The notes under the pieces were generated by a model. The model worked only from the letters and a program-made list of their open reading frames with translations, made no database searches and was not told the DNA's origin. From an uncultured Pseudomonadota bacterium (lineage in GTDB: Bacteria > Pseudomonadota > Alphaproteobacteria > Rs-D84 > CASDRH01), in contig CASDRH010000007.1 in assembly GCA_949283075.1 (NCBI GenBank), positions 1 to 48,397 of the forward strand: a stretch of 48,397 bases of DNA. The letters run 5' to 3'. Position numbers and translations under genes: made by a program. Below are positions 26,469-34,840 of this stretch, piece after piece. The stretch's first letter is position 1, and each line of letters begins with the position of its first letter.

Positions 26469-27435
26469 AAATATAATTTTTTTAACAATTTTAATGATAT
26501 TCTCAATGTTTTTAAACATTAGCATTCTTCCATACTCAGTTGCAAAAGCACAAGAGGAAGAAGTTGTTGAAGATGAAGAAGTTATTGAAGACGAAGAAAT
26601 CGACAATACAGAAGAAGTTGCAGAAGAAACAACAGAACCTGCAGGACAAGAAGAACAAACAAATGAAGTAATTGCAAGCCAAGCAGCAGAAAGTGCAAAA
26701 TTCGACAATCCTGGCGAAGACCCATTAGCATCATTAGAAACAATTGATGTAAACAAAGTTGATTTGTTTCAAATGATATCAGATATGGAAAGAAAAAATA
26801 TGTTAATTAAACTACAAATGGAGCAAGAAAAACTAAAATTATCATTACAAAGGTTACAATCTGAAAAAGACCAGATGGCAGCAAAGCTTGAAGCAGAACA
26901 ATTAAAAAGGGATAAAGAACAGAGAGAAATTGCTAAAAAAGAAGCGGAAGAAGAACTTGAAAGACAAAGAAAATATGCTGAATTAGAAAAGCAAAAAATG
27001 ATAGAAGAACGTAAACAAAAATTAATAACAAAAGTTGCTGAAGCTTTTGCAGAAAATCCTAAACAAGATTACACAGGATTATTAAATATGATAAAAGCAG
27101 AAAACAACAACGTTGTTCCTAAAGAATTAAAATTCATTGAAGATAAAATGAAAGCTATGATTGCAGAAGAAAAAGCAAACAAAGCAAAAGAAGCAGCAGA
27201 GTCAGTTGTAGTTGACCAAAAAATCGCATTAGAACGAGCACTTGAAGTATACTCAATCATCGGTATAAAAGGTGAGTTAATAGCGACAGTAAAAAATAAA
27301 TTAAATGCTCAAAGTTTCAAAGTAAAAGAAGGAACTCACATAAGCAATGGATTTGTAGTATCATCAATTTCTCCAGAATCTGTTGTATTTACAAAAGGTG
27401 ATGAAGTAAAAACATTATACTTAAATGTAAGATAA
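26455..27435 (+). CDS. pilP: PilP-like type IVb pilus biogenesis protein
   Basis: 326 residues from ATG 26455, chosen because GAGGG lies eight bases upstream; the in-frame ATG at 26440 has no such site. A signal peptide (about 1-33, ending VAKAQ) is followed by an acidic Glu-rich segment (34-85), a long charged coiled coil (about 100-195) and a C-terminal ~70-residue domain (IKGELIATVKNKLNAQSFKVKEG, then GFVVSSISPESVVFTKGDEV) that resembles the PilP/HofP secretin-docking fold. It lies between pilO and pilQ as in thin-pilus operons. The coiled coil is much longer than in R64 PilP, so family identity is moderate. Confidence 0.65.
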   Translation: MLKNKNIIFLTILMIFSMFLNISILPYSVAKAQEEEVVEDEEVIEDEEIDNTEEVAEETTEPAGQEEQTNEVIASQAAESAKFDNPGEDPLASLETIDVNKVDLFQMISDMERKNMLIKLQMEQEKLKLSLQRLQSEKDQMAAKLEAEQLKRDKEQREIAKKEAEEELERQRKYAELEKQKMIEERKQKLITKVAEAFAENPKQDYTGLLNMIKAENNNVVPKELKFIEDKMKAMIAEEKANKAKEAAESVVVDQKIALERALEVYSIIGIKGELIATVKNKLNAQSFKVKEGTHISNGFVVSSISPESVVFTKGDEVKTLYLNVR

Positions 27436-27468
27436 TCAAATCATAAAGATAGTCTTTGCGGAGGGAAA

Positions 27469-29196
27469 ATGGCTGATCTTAAAGAGGAAAAAAAAGAAGC
27501 ATCACAAGAACAAGACAAAGATGTTGCAGCGCCTGAAAAGCTTGACTTAAAAACAGATGAAACATCAGAAGAAGAAGCTGGTCAAATAGAAATAAATGAA
27601 GACTTCATAAACAGAACAGCGGAATCAGATGCAATAAATACAATCGTAAGCGTTGCCGGAAAATTATTAACGGCAGATAAAACATCACCAGTTGCAGTAT
27701 CAGACGATACAGCAACATTACTTGCATTTTTCGACAGCGGTTTATTTTTCGTATCAGACACTCACAGATGGGACGGACGAGTATACGCATTTAAAACACT
27801 AGCAAAAAGACACGATTACGAATTACAAGACCCTATATACGTTCCAATGTCATTCATTGCGAACTTATACGCAACATATAAAAGAGCATCAGAAGGCGGA
27901 GCAGGAGTAGGAACAGCAGGTGGTGTAAACAACCAAATGCAAAGAGAATTTGTTGACATCGTAACAAGAGCAGCAAAAATCGGAGTATCAGATATTCACG
28001 TAGTTGTTGGAACAAACCAAACAAGTGTTATGTTCAGAATATCAGGAAGTATGAAAACCATACTAGAATACGATAAAGCTTGGGGCGACACATTTGTAAG
28101 AGCAGTTTTCGCATCAGCAGATATATCAGACTCAAACTATTCTGCAAACGAATACCAAGCAGCACAGAAACTTGGTTCAACTCCGTTAAGAGGAGAACAA
28201 AACCTATATTTACCATCAAATATTTTAGGTATCCGACTACAATTCAACCCAATTGCATTCGGTTCAGCATATTTAGTTATGCGATTACTATATGCAAACT
28301 CATCATCGGTAAACAGCGAAAGTTTAAAAGCATTAGGATACACAACATACGAAACAAAAAGACTATTCAAAATGCGTAATTTTCCGGTTGGATTGTGCGT
28401 TATTGCAGGCCCAACAGGTTCAGGAAAATCAACAACATTACAACGTTTAATGATAAAAATGTTGAAAGAAAAGAATTACGAATTAAACCTAATCACAGTG
28501 GAAGACCCACCAGAATATCCAATTCCTGGAGCTCGACAGATGCCAGTTACAAACGCTGAAACAGAAGAGCTAAAAGATATAGCATTTACAAAAGCTCTTG
28601 CAGCATCTCTTCGTTCTGACCCAGACGCAATAATGGTCGGAGAAACAAGAACCCTATCCGCAGCAGAACTAGTTTTCAAAGGAGCATTATCAGGACACAA
28701 CGTATGGACAACAATCCACGCGAACTCTGCCCCTGCAATATTATCACGATTACTGGATATGGGTGTTGATAAATTCAAACTAAAAGATGCAGAAATTGTC
28801 CGTGGATTACTATCACAAAGACTTTTCAAAAAGCTCTGCCCAGTATGCCGAATACCATTATCAGAACAACCAAGCAACCCAGCATACGAACGGGTAGAAA
28901 AAGCACTTGGCCAATTTGGAATAAACCAAACATACGTAACAGGGCCAGGGTGCGACCATTGCAAAGGTAAAGGAATTGAAGGCCGAACAGTATGCGGTGA
29001 AATCATAATGCCAGATTCAAAATTTTTAGATTTATTATTAGAAAACCACAGATTAGAAGCAATAAATTACTGGTTAGATTCACTTGAAGGAAGAACATTA
29101 AAAGAATCCGCAATTGAACAAATGCTTCAAGGAAAAATCGATGTTGAAGAAGTTGAACGTTGGTGTGGTTTCATAGACCAAAGTGCAGTATACTAA
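27469..29196 (+). CDS. pilQ: PilQ-type pilus assembly ATPase (GspE/VirB11 superfamily)
   Basis: Cytoplasmic hexameric ATPase powering pilus assembly. 575 residues: an acidic N-terminal region (1-60), an N-domain (about 130-290 with AKIGVSDIHVVVGTNQTS), Walker A AGPTGSGKSTTLQR (about 311-324), Asp box ITVEDPPEYPI, Walker B RSDPDAIMVGETR (about 384-396) and His box TTIHANS. Four Cys near the C-terminus (CPVCRIP and CDHCKGKG, about 463-507) form the zinc site seen in GspE/PilB-type enzymes. GGAGGGAAAA precedes the ATG. It is followed by the membrane protein gene pilR. Confidence 0.92.
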   Translation: MADLKEEKKEASQEQDKDVAAPEKLDLKTDETSEEEAGQIEINEDFINRTAESDAINTIVSVAGKLLTADKTSPVAVSDDTATLLAFFDSGLFFVSDTHRWDGRVYAFKTLAKRHDYELQDPIYVPMSFIANLYATYKRASEGGAGVGTAGGVNNQMQREFVDIVTRAAKIGVSDIHVVVGTNQTSVMFRISGSMKTILEYDKAWGDTFVRAVFASADISDSNYSANEYQAAQKLGSTPLRGEQNLYLPSNILGIRLQFNPIAFGSAYLVMRLLYANSSSVNSESLKALGYTTYETKRLFKMRNFPVGLCVIAGPTGSGKSTTLQRLMIKMLKEKNYELNLITVEDPPEYPIPGARQMPVTNAETEELKDIAFTKALAASLRSDPDAIMVGETRTLSAAELVFKGALSGHNVWTTIHANSAPAILSRLLDMGVDKFKLKDAEIVRGLLSQRLFKKLCPVCRIPLSEQPSNPAYERVEKALGQFGINQTYVTGPGCDHCKGKGIEGRTVCGEIIMPDSKFLDLLLENHRLEAINYWLDSLEGRTLKESAIEQMLQGKIDVEEVERWCGFIDQSAVY

Positions 29197-29220
29197 CGAA
29201 AAAATTGAAAAGAGAAATCA

Positions 29221-30303
29221 ATGAAACACATAAGCCAAGTAAACCCATTAAACTTAAAATTTGCTAAATGGTCAATCAAAAGGGACAGAGAAAAACGCTT
29301 AAAAATATACTATAAATTATTATCATTATTAGCAAACCGCTTTTCATTAATGGACTCATTTGACCGAGTATGGGGAATTGAATCAAACGACGGAAAAAAT
29401 CCAGACGAACCAGGAGCAATCGCAATATCATCTTGGACATACGAAATGGAGCGAGGAAAATCATTCGCAGACGCAGTTGATGGCTGGGTGCCGACCAGTG
29501 AAAAGTTGATGTTAGTTGTAGGAGACGTTTCAAAACTTGACATAGCATTAAACAACGTTATCAAAGTAACAGAAGGAACAAAAAGGATTAAAGACCCATT
29601 AGTATCTGCTCTAGCCTACCCATTTTTCTTATTATTACTTGTTATGGGTATGATAGTTGCAGTTGGATTATACCTTGTTCCGATGATGACAGGATTCACA
29701 AAGGGAGCACAATGGACTGGAATGGCAGGTTCATTAGTAGCATTATCAACATTTATGAAATCATCTTGGTACATATTACCAGTAGGTTTCACATCATTCA
29801 TAATGCTGATATTAATATCATTTCAAAATCTAAACGGCCCAATAAGAGCAGCGCTTGATAACTACCCACCTTGGAGCTTATTCAGAATGTTCACAGGAGT
29901 AAGCTGGCTAATGTCATTATCAGCTATGGTTAGAGCAGGAACACCATTAACAAAAGCAATGGAAGTTTTGCGAGACAACGGTTCAAGATACCTAGCATAC
30001 AATTTAAACGCAGCATTAAAATATATGCAAATGGGATTAAATTTAGGATTCGCATTAAAAAAAGCAAACCTAGGCTTCCCAGAACGAGAAATTATCGGAG
30101 ATTTAAGTATATATTCTGAACTAGACGATTTTGAAGGAGCAATAGATAAACTTGCAAACACATATTTGGAAGAAAGTATAAAGAATATACAAAAGCAAGC
30201 AGGATTGTTAAATACAATAGCATTGTTAGCAATTACAACAATCATCGGTTGGGTTCTTATGGGAACATTCGACATGCAGAACCAAATTCAAAACGTAATG
30301 TAA
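29221..30303 (+). CDS. pilR: PilR-type inner-membrane platform protein (GspF family)
   Basis: 360 residues of the GspF/PilC superfamily. The first cytoplasmic domain (about 25-130) has AISSWTYEMERGKSFADAV and LMLVVGDVSKLD. Three membrane helices follow: LAYPFFLLLLVMGMIVAVGL (about 136-155), SWYILPVGFTSFIMLILIS (about 182-200) and a C-terminal one, LLNTIALLAITTIIGWVLMG (about 328-347). The second cytoplasmic repeat has MSLSAMVRAGTPLTKAMEVL. It is last in the visible operon: no pilin (PilS), peptidase (PilU), transglycosylase (PilT) or PilV gene follows; cassette 2 begins instead. Confidence 0.88.
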   Translation: MKHISQVNPLNLKFAKWSIKRDREKRLKIYYKLLSLLANRFSLMDSFDRVWGIESNDGKNPDEPGAIAISSWTYEMERGKSFADAVDGWVPTSEKLMLVVGDVSKLDIALNNVIKVTEGTKRIKDPLVSALAYPFFLLLLVMGMIVAVGLYLVPMMTGFTKGAQWTGMAGSLVALSTFMKSSWYILPVGFTSFIMLILISFQNLNGPIRAALDNYPPWSLFRMFTGVSWLMSLSAMVRAGTPLTKAMEVLRDNGSRYLAYNLNAALKYMQMGLNLGFALKKANLGFPEREIIGDLSIYSELDDFEGAIDKLANTYLEESIKNIQKQAGLLNTIALLAITTIIGWVLMGTFDMQNQIQNVM

Positions 30304-30322
30304 TAAACAAAGAAATAAAAAG

Positions 30323-30372
30323 TCGACTGGAATTGTAAGAGTCAACGTAATAAAAAAGAAAATTCCAGTCGA
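30323..30372 (-). repeat. Cassette 2, 3' hairpin element
   Basis: 12-base perfect stem TCGACTGGAATT / AATTCCAGTCGA with a 26-base loop; the loop has TTGTAAGAGTC, the counterpart of TTGTAAGAGTGCTAA in cassette 3. Immediately downstream of pilR. No T-run follows. Confidence 0.65.
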
Positions 30373-30420
30373 TAAGTAAGAACAATAAAAATAACCAACA
30401 AAAATAAATTAAAATTAAAA

Positions 30421-30918
30421 TTAATATTCAATTAAATTTGGGTCAATTTCAGCATTACCAAACTTAACATTTATATCCCATCTGGAACAGACTTTTACAT
30501 TAACACGAGTATAATATGGTAATGGACAAGTTCCAGCAACTTCACATCTACCCTCACCAACTCTACAGCCAGAGCCATACCTGCCTTTATATTCAGCTAA
30601 TCTACCAGGAGTTCCATAACAAGATTTCTTAGTAGTACAATGCCAACTACTTCCACAAGACCAACTATGAGTATTCCTATAATCAACTCTAATATCATAA
30701 GCATCAACCCACTGTTCACACTTTAAAACATCTTGTTTATATTTATTACAAACAGTTAATCTTTCAGCACACTCCTTATCTCCATTCATCTTCACACAAA
30801 AAGATACTGTTTCAGCACATTCAAAAGTAGAAGCTATCACAGCCTTACTTGAAGTTAAACCACCCATAAATGTAAGCAAAACACTGCCCAAAAGGACAGA
30901 CTTATCGAGTCTATTCAT
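30421..30918 (-). CDS. Cassette 2: exported Cys-rich protein, family A, C-terminal DPNLIEY
   Basis: 165 residues, a paralogue of cassette 1. Signal peptide with cleavage near VIAS, then STFECAETVSFCVK and ERLTVCNKYKQDVLKCEQWVD; the middle (about 75-135) is a different Cys/Gly-rich segment (SWSCGSSWHC, YGSGCRVGEGRCEVAGTC); the last 26 residues are those of cassette 1. Even the DNA of the final 80 bases is identical to cassette 1, including silent positions. The ribosome site GGAGG lies seven bases before ATG within GGAGGTTGTGCTATG. It ends about 120 bases from pilR, convergent with it, so family A copies stand at both ends of the pilus operon. Confidence 0.75.
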   Translation of the reverse strand: MNRLDKSVLLGSVLLTFMGGLTSSKAVIASTFECAETVSFCVKMNGDKECAERLTVCNKYKQDVLKCEQWVDAYDIRVDYRNTHSWSCGSSWHCTTKKSCYGTPGRLAEYKGRYGSGCRVGEGRCEVAGTCPLPYYTRVNVKVCSRWDINVKFGNAEIDPNLIEY

Positions 30919-30958
30919 AGCACAACCTCCGTTTAATTTATAGCACTCACTTATTATT

Positions 30959-30991
30959 AAAAATCAAATACGATAACCGTATTTATTTGAC
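30959..30991 (-). terminator. Cassette 2, terminator-like hairpin between leader and gene
   Basis: On the minus strand AAATACG pairs with CGTATTT over a five-base loop, and flanking TCAAAT/ATTTGA can extend it; GATTTTTAAT follows. It lies about 15 bases downstream of the leader and about 40 bases before the gene start, further from the leader than in cassettes 1, 4 and 5. Confidence 0.5.
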
Positions 30992-31004
30992 ACAACCTCT
31001 AATG

Positions 31005-31156
31005 CTGGAAGTTAAGAACTATGATAGATAATAGCGTGATATATTCATCACAAAAGGAATCGTTAAAAAACGATAACTGATTTATTTTACCACCTTCCAG
31101 CATAGCAACTGGTCGGTCGTTTTTTATTTATCTATCAAAAGAGGTTCTTAAGCCTC
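31005..31156 (-). ncRNA. Cassette 2, structured pseudoknotted leader RNA
   Basis: Same fold as cassette 1 with different bases. Hairpin GAGG/CCTC (31141-31156) whose loop GTTCTTAA (31144-31151) pairs perfectly with TTAAGAAC (31012-31019); P1 TTATCTATCA (31128-31137) with TGATAGATAA (31022-31031); GCTGGAAG with CTTCCAGC (31005-31011 side); P2 GTGATA with TTACCAC, where the plus-strand A.C becomes a U.G wobble on the minus strand; inner hairpin ATCGTT/AACGAT. The wobble and the promoter agree on minus-strand transcription. Confidence 0.78.
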
Positions 31157-31182
31157 GAACATCAAAAACAATGTCTGACTAA

Positions 31183-31211
31183 ATTATAACGATATAAAAG
31201 CATTTTGTAAA
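31183..31211 (-). promoter_or_regulatory. Cassette 2 promoter
   Basis: Minus strand: -35 TTTACA (31206-31211), 17-base spacer, -10 TATAAT (31183-31188), about 27 bases upstream of the leader hairpin. It faces away from the ihfB-like gene. Confidence 0.75.
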
Positions 31212-31309
31212 CACTCAAAAAAAGCAAATAAAAAAACAAAAAAAATTCTTGAAATTCAATCAATAAACTGATAAAAAATACATAAATTAAAAATCGAAAA
31301 GGATATAAA

Positions 31310-31594
31310 ATGAAAAGATCTGATTTAATATTAAAATTAGTAAAAAAGCATCCATCATTAACTATATCAGAATGCGAAAACATCGTTGATACAGTTTTCA
31401 CATACATGAAAGAAAAGCTAGCAGCAGGTCACAGAATAGAATTAAGAAACTTTGGAGTATTTTCTCCAAAATCAAAAAAAAGCAGAATAGCAATAAACCC
31501 AAAAAACAGAGTAAAATTAGTTGTTCCAGAAAAAGTTGGAATCCACTTCAAAGTTGGAAAAATGCTATTCAAAAAATTAAACAAAGGTTCATAA
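31310..31594 (+). CDS. ihfB: Integration host factor beta / HU-family DNA-binding protein
   Basis: 94 residues of the HU/IHF fold. KRSDLILKLVKKHPSLTISE (2-21) is the IHF-beta type start, GHRIELRNFGVFSPKSKKSR (about 44-63) carries the beta-strand before the DNA-intercalating arm, and NPKNRVKLVVPEK (about 67-79) lies on the arm where IHF has its Pro; the extra VP near 75 and the C-terminal VGKMLFKKLN helix fit. It bends DNA and could serve as an architectural factor for recombination or transcription. AAAAGGATAT precedes the ATG. Followed by the lapA-like gene. Confidence 0.85.
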   Translation: MKRSDLILKLVKKHPSLTISECENIVDTVFTYMKEKLAAGHRIELRNFGVFSPKSKKSRIAINPKNRVKLVVPEKVGIHFKVGKMLFKKLNKGS

Positions 31595-31613
31595 GAACAT
31601 CACAGGCACAAAT

Positions 31614-31880
31614 ATGATTTCAAAATTTATTGGAATTATTGTATCAATAATATGCATTATCGCTTTTGTATTATTCGCAATAGCAAACACTCAAGAAATA
31701 TCAATATATATACTTGATACAGATTACGTAATTGATATGCCATTATATTTATTCACATTTATAATATCATTTATATCATTTTTTGCAGGAGGATTATTTG
31801 CAAAAGGATATGGCATAACAAAAAATCTAAAAATTTTCTGGTTAAAAAGAAAAATCAAAAGAATAAAGAAAGGAAAATAA
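31614..31880 (+). CDS. LapA-domain (DUF1049-like) small membrane protein
   Basis: 88 residues: two hydrophobic helices (about 6-26 and 43-68) joined by NTQEISIYILDTDYVIDMP, then a basic tail with KRKIKRIKKGK. The N-in/C-in hairpin with the NxQ motif after helix 1 is the LapA/YciS pattern; in E. coli the paired protein LapB controls LpxC turnover. In proteobacteria this gene is commonly next to ihfB, as here. A lapB gene is not in the window. One base separates its stop from accD. Confidence 0.7.
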   Translation: MISKFIGIIVSIICIIAFVLFAIANTQEISIYILDTDYVIDMPLYLFTFIISFISFFAGGLFAKGYGITKNLKIFWLKRKIKRIKKGK

Positions 31881-31881
31881 A

Positions 31882-32745
31882 ATGAGTTGGTTATCCAGCA
31901 AATCACGTCCAAAAATCAAGACATCAATAGATTCACAGATAGAAGTTCCAGACAACGTATGGAAAAAATGCAAAGAGTGTGAAGCTATCTTATACCATAA
32001 AGAAATCAAAGATAATATGTATATCTGTCCAAAATGTAATTACCACATGACAATGCCGACAGAAGCAAGATTAAAAAGTATGTTTGACGAAGGGAAATAC
32101 GAAAAAATCGTCTTACCAAAAGTAGAAGAAGACCCAATAAAATTTGAAGATTTAAAGAAATATAAAGACAGGTTAGCAACATATAAAAAGCAAACAGGAC
32201 AAGACGAAGTAATCACAGCAGCATATGGAAACATAAACGGCGTCCCAGTTGTAGTAGCAGTATTTAACTTTGAATTCATGGGAGGTTCAATGGGAAGAGC
32301 AGTTGGAGAAGCAATAATCCACTGTGTAGATTACTCAATAAAGCAACACTGCCCATTTATAGTATTACCAGCATCAGGTGGAGCAAGAATGCAAGAAGGA
32401 ATGCTATCATTAATGCAAATGGCAAGAACAACAATGGCAGTAAACAAAATGAACGAAGCAGGATTGCCATATATAGTATTGCTAACAAACCCAACATTTG
32501 GAGGAGTTCCAGCATCATTCGCAATGTTAGGAGATATACACATAGCAGAAACTGGAGCAAAAATTGGATTTGCAGGACAAAGAGTTGTTGACCAAACAAT
32601 CAAACAAAAATTCCCAGACGGCTTTCAAACAGCAGAATATTTAAAAGACCACGGAATGGTTGACGTTGTAGTTGACAGAAAAGAACTAAAAGAAACATTA
32701 GGAAAGATATTAAAAGTATTATTCACAGCAAGGAATATGAAATAA
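31882..32745 (+). CDS. accD: Acetyl-CoA carboxylase carboxyltransferase subunit beta
   Basis: Beta half of the carboxyltransferase making malonyl-CoA. 287 residues. The N-terminal zinc ribbon CKEC...CPKC is at about residues 30-52; the crotonase-fold core has FNFEFMGGSMGRAVGE (about 128-143), LPASGGARMQEGM (about 160-172), TFGGVPASFAMLGD and KIGFAGQRVVDQT. Length and motifs are normal. 18 bases from accA, so both subunits are made from one transcript. Confidence 0.96.
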   Translation: MSWLSSKSRPKIKTSIDSQIEVPDNVWKKCKECEAILYHKEIKDNMYICPKCNYHMTMPTEARLKSMFDEGKYEKIVLPKVEEDPIKFEDLKKYKDRLATYKKQTGQDEVITAAYGNINGVPVVVAVFNFEFMGGSMGRAVGEAIIHCVDYSIKQHCPFIVLPASGGARMQEGMLSLMQMARTTMAVNKMNEAGLPYIVLLTNPTFGGVPASFAMLGDIHIAETGAKIGFAGQRVVDQTIKQKFPDGFQTAEYLKDHGMVDVVVDRKELKETLGKILKVLFTARNMK

Positions 32746-32763
32746 TTAATAAAAGGAAAAAAG

Positions 32764-33741
32764 ATGTTTTTACTAGAATTTGAAAACAAATTATTAAAGC
32801 TAAACGCAGAAATAGAAGACATAGAAAAAAGGCTTGAAAAATGTGTTGAAAAGGGAAGATGTTTTCCAGGTAAATCAACAGAAAAGCTAAAAGAGCTAAA
32901 AAAGCAAATGAATAAAGAATTAAAAGCACTTTATTCAAATTTAGGGGCTTGGGAAAAACAAACAGTTGCAAGACATCCGAACCGTCCACACGCAATTGAT
33001 TATATAAACACATTAATACACGAATTCACCCCATTGGCAGGAGACAGAAATTTCAGCGAAGATAATACTATAATTGGAGGAATAGGATTTCTAGGAGACA
33101 TACCAGTAATGGTAATCGGACAAGAAAAAGGAAACACAATACAAGAAAAGCAAATAAGAAACTTCGGAATGCCAAAACCAGAAGGATACAGAAAAGCAAA
33201 AAGATTGATAAACACAGCGTCAAGATTATCATTACCAATAATAACATTTGTTGACACACCGGGTGCAGAACCGGGAATAGACGCCGAAGCAAGAGGACAA
33301 GCAGAAGCAATTGCAAGGTCAATACAAGCTTGTTTAGATTCAAACACACCAATAGTATCAGTAATAATCGGCGAAGGTGGTTCTGGTGGAGCAATAGCAA
33401 TAGCAACATCAGACAGTGTTATAATGCTTGAACACTCAGTATATTCAGTAATATCACCAGAAGGATGTGCAGCAATATTATGGAAATCAGCATCAGCAAA
33501 AGAGCTTGCAGCAAAAGCATCAAAAATAACCGCTCAAGACTTAAAGAAATTAGGAATAATAGACGAAATAGTAGAAGAGCCATTAGGCGGAGCACATAGA
33601 GATGCAAAAAAAGCAATCCAAGATGTTGGAGATAAAGTTTATTCAGAATTAAAAAGACTTTTACAAATCAGCGACATAAAAAAACACAGACAAGACAGAT
33701 TCTTAAAAATGACTCGTTTAGAAGAGCAAGCAAAATCTTAA
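32764..33741 (+). CDS. accA: Acetyl-CoA carboxylase carboxyltransferase subunit alpha
   Basis: Alpha half of the carboxyltransferase. 325 residues. A helical N-terminal segment (about 1-60), then VARHPNRPHAIDYI (about 68-81), MPKPEGYRKAKRL (about 137-149), FVDTPGAEPGIDAEARGQAE (about 161-180), GEGGSGGAIAIA (about 204-215) and the catalytic-side segment SPEGCAAILW (about 236-245). All are family-typical. The last gene before cassette 3, whose 3' hairpin starts 13 bases after the stop. Confidence 0.96.
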   Translation: MFLLEFENKLLKLNAEIEDIEKRLEKCVEKGRCFPGKSTEKLKELKKQMNKELKALYSNLGAWEKQTVARHPNRPHAIDYINTLIHEFTPLAGDRNFSEDNTIIGGIGFLGDIPVMVIGQEKGNTIQEKQIRNFGMPKPEGYRKAKRLINTASRLSLPIITFVDTPGAEPGIDAEARGQAEAIARSIQACLDSNTPIVSVIIGEGGSGGAIAIATSDSVIMLEHSVYSVISPEGCAAILWKSASAKELAAKASKITAQDLKKLGIIDEIVEEPLGGAHRDAKKAIQDVGDKVYSELKRLLQISDIKKHRQDRFLKMTRLEEQAKS

Positions 33742-33753
33742 AATAAAAAACAG

Positions 33754-33803
33754 TCGGCAAAAGGTTAAACAGAGATTGTAAGAGTGCTAATACCTTTTGC
33801 CGA
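33754..33803 (-). repeat. Cassette 3, 3' hairpin element
   Basis: 11-base perfect stem TCGGCAAAAGG (33754-33764) / CCTTTTGCCGA (33793-33803), 28-base loop with TTGTAAGAGTGCTAA. Right after accA, no T-run on either side. Confidence 0.65.
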
Positions 33804-33903
33804 TATTTCATAAACAATAAAAATAAACACCTAAAAACAATTAACACATATGATTTTATTATTAAAATTCATAAATGTTTCACGTAAAACATTTTACGAA
33901 CAT

Positions 33904-34377
33904 TTAATATTCAATTAAATTTGGGTCAACACGAGAAATTCCAATTTCTGGCAAAGCTTCTAATACATCCATAGGATTAAATGAGCCTTTATACTCTGCA
34001 CATGTATTTCTTCCTACAAAATGATATGGATCAAAAGATTCACTATACATTACACTTCCATCACTCAACGTGTGCTTAAAAACAGCTTCCCTATAATAAT
34101 GCCCAGGATTTATATAACAAGAACCACCACCAGATAAAGCTGGAGCATTTGAGGAATCTTTAAACTCATGCAAATAAACATAATCACCATATCTACCTGA
34201 TTTACAATGTTGAATAACATTTGCGGGAGAAGCTTTTATTTTACAATCAATTTTAACTTCAACATTTTTCAATGCTGATGACTGTTGAGCATAAGAAAAA
34301 GAATGATGACAACCAATACATAAACCAAGCAATAAAAATACTTTGGAAGATAACTTCCAATCAAAATTTTTTATCAT
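33904..34377 (-). CDS. Cassette 3: exported protein, family B, C-terminal DPNLIEY
   Basis: 157 residues. Signal peptide with cleavage near SYAQ (about residue 30). The body belongs to family B, shared with cassettes 4-6: FKHTLSDGSVMYSESFDPYHF (a block of 21 residues about 108-128) and the closing MDVLEALPEIGISRVDPNLIEY block. Cys are fewer than in family A (four in the mature part). ATG follows AGGAGG at seven to eight bases within GGAGGTTTGTGCTATG. Function unknown. It is convergent with accA. Confidence 0.72.
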   Translation of the reverse strand: MIKNFDWKLSSKVFLLLGLCIGCHHSFSYAQQSSALKNVEVKIDCKIKASPANVIQHCKSGRYGDYVYLHEFKDSSNAPALSGGGSCYINPGHYYREAVFKHTLSDGSVMYSESFDPYHFVGRNTCAEYKGSFNPMDVLEALPEIGISRVDPNLIEY

Positions 34378-34457
34378 AGCACAAACCTCCTATATGATAA
34401 ATTAAACTTACAATTTCAATGCATCAAATATTTGAAAACACATTCCAAACAAAGATG

Positions 34458-34599
34458 CTGGAAGTTGACAACTATACAAGAATGCAGTGCGATATATTCA
34501 CCAAAAGACAGCATTTAAAAAAATGCCAACAGATAGCTATTTTATCGCCTTCCAGCAATTACTTGCCGGTTGGCTATTCTTGTAAGGTTGTCACACCTC
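34458..34599 (-). ncRNA. Cassette 3, structured pseudoknotted leader RNA
   Basis: Same plan: hairpin GAGGT/ACCTT (34584-34599) whose loop GTTGTCA (34587-34593) pairs with TGACAAC (34466-34472); P1 ATTCTTGTA (34576-34584) with TACAAGAAT (34475-34483); P2 GCGATA with TATCGC; inner hairpin GCATTT/AAATGC; TGCTGGAAG with CTTCCAGCA. P2 keeps pairing through a change from GTG/CAC to GCG/CGC. I see no U-tailed hairpin between this leader and the gene; a GCATC/GATGC stem is present without a T-run. Confidence 0.75.
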
Positions 34600-34629
34600 A
34601 ATAAAACCGCCGAAACGATTTCACACACA

Positions 34630-34657
34630 ATTATATAATTTTGAAAAAAAATTTCAA
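34630..34657 (-). promoter_or_regulatory. Cassette 3 promoter
   Basis: Minus strand: -35 TTGAAA (34652-34657), 16-base spacer, -10 TATAAT (34630-34635), about 31 bases upstream of the leader hairpin. Confidence 0.72.
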
Positions 34658-34737
34658 CACGTTTAAAAAATTGAAATATCAAATAAATAATTAACAAAAT
34701 ACAAAAAATCACATAAAAAAAATAAATAACTTTTCAA

Positions 34738-34766
34738 TTGCATTTTGTCTATAACTAAAATATAAT
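34738..34766 (+). promoter_or_regulatory. Promoter of the small lipoprotein-pal pair
   Basis: -35 TTGCAT (34738-34743), 17-base spacer, perfect -10 TATAAT (34761-34766), about 75 bases before the small lipoprotein ATG at 34841. Confidence 0.65.
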
Positions 34767-34840
34767 CGAAAATATAAAAATTACTTATAAAGTAATAATA
34801 AATTAAAAGATAAATAAATAAAATTAAGAAAGGTATAAAA

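Noticed and set aside
22572-31000. PilV shufflon
   Set aside because: A shufflon varies the C-terminus behind a constant N-terminus and needs a recombinase with inverted 19-bp sites next to pilV. Here the C-terminus is the constant part and no such sites or recombinase are seen.
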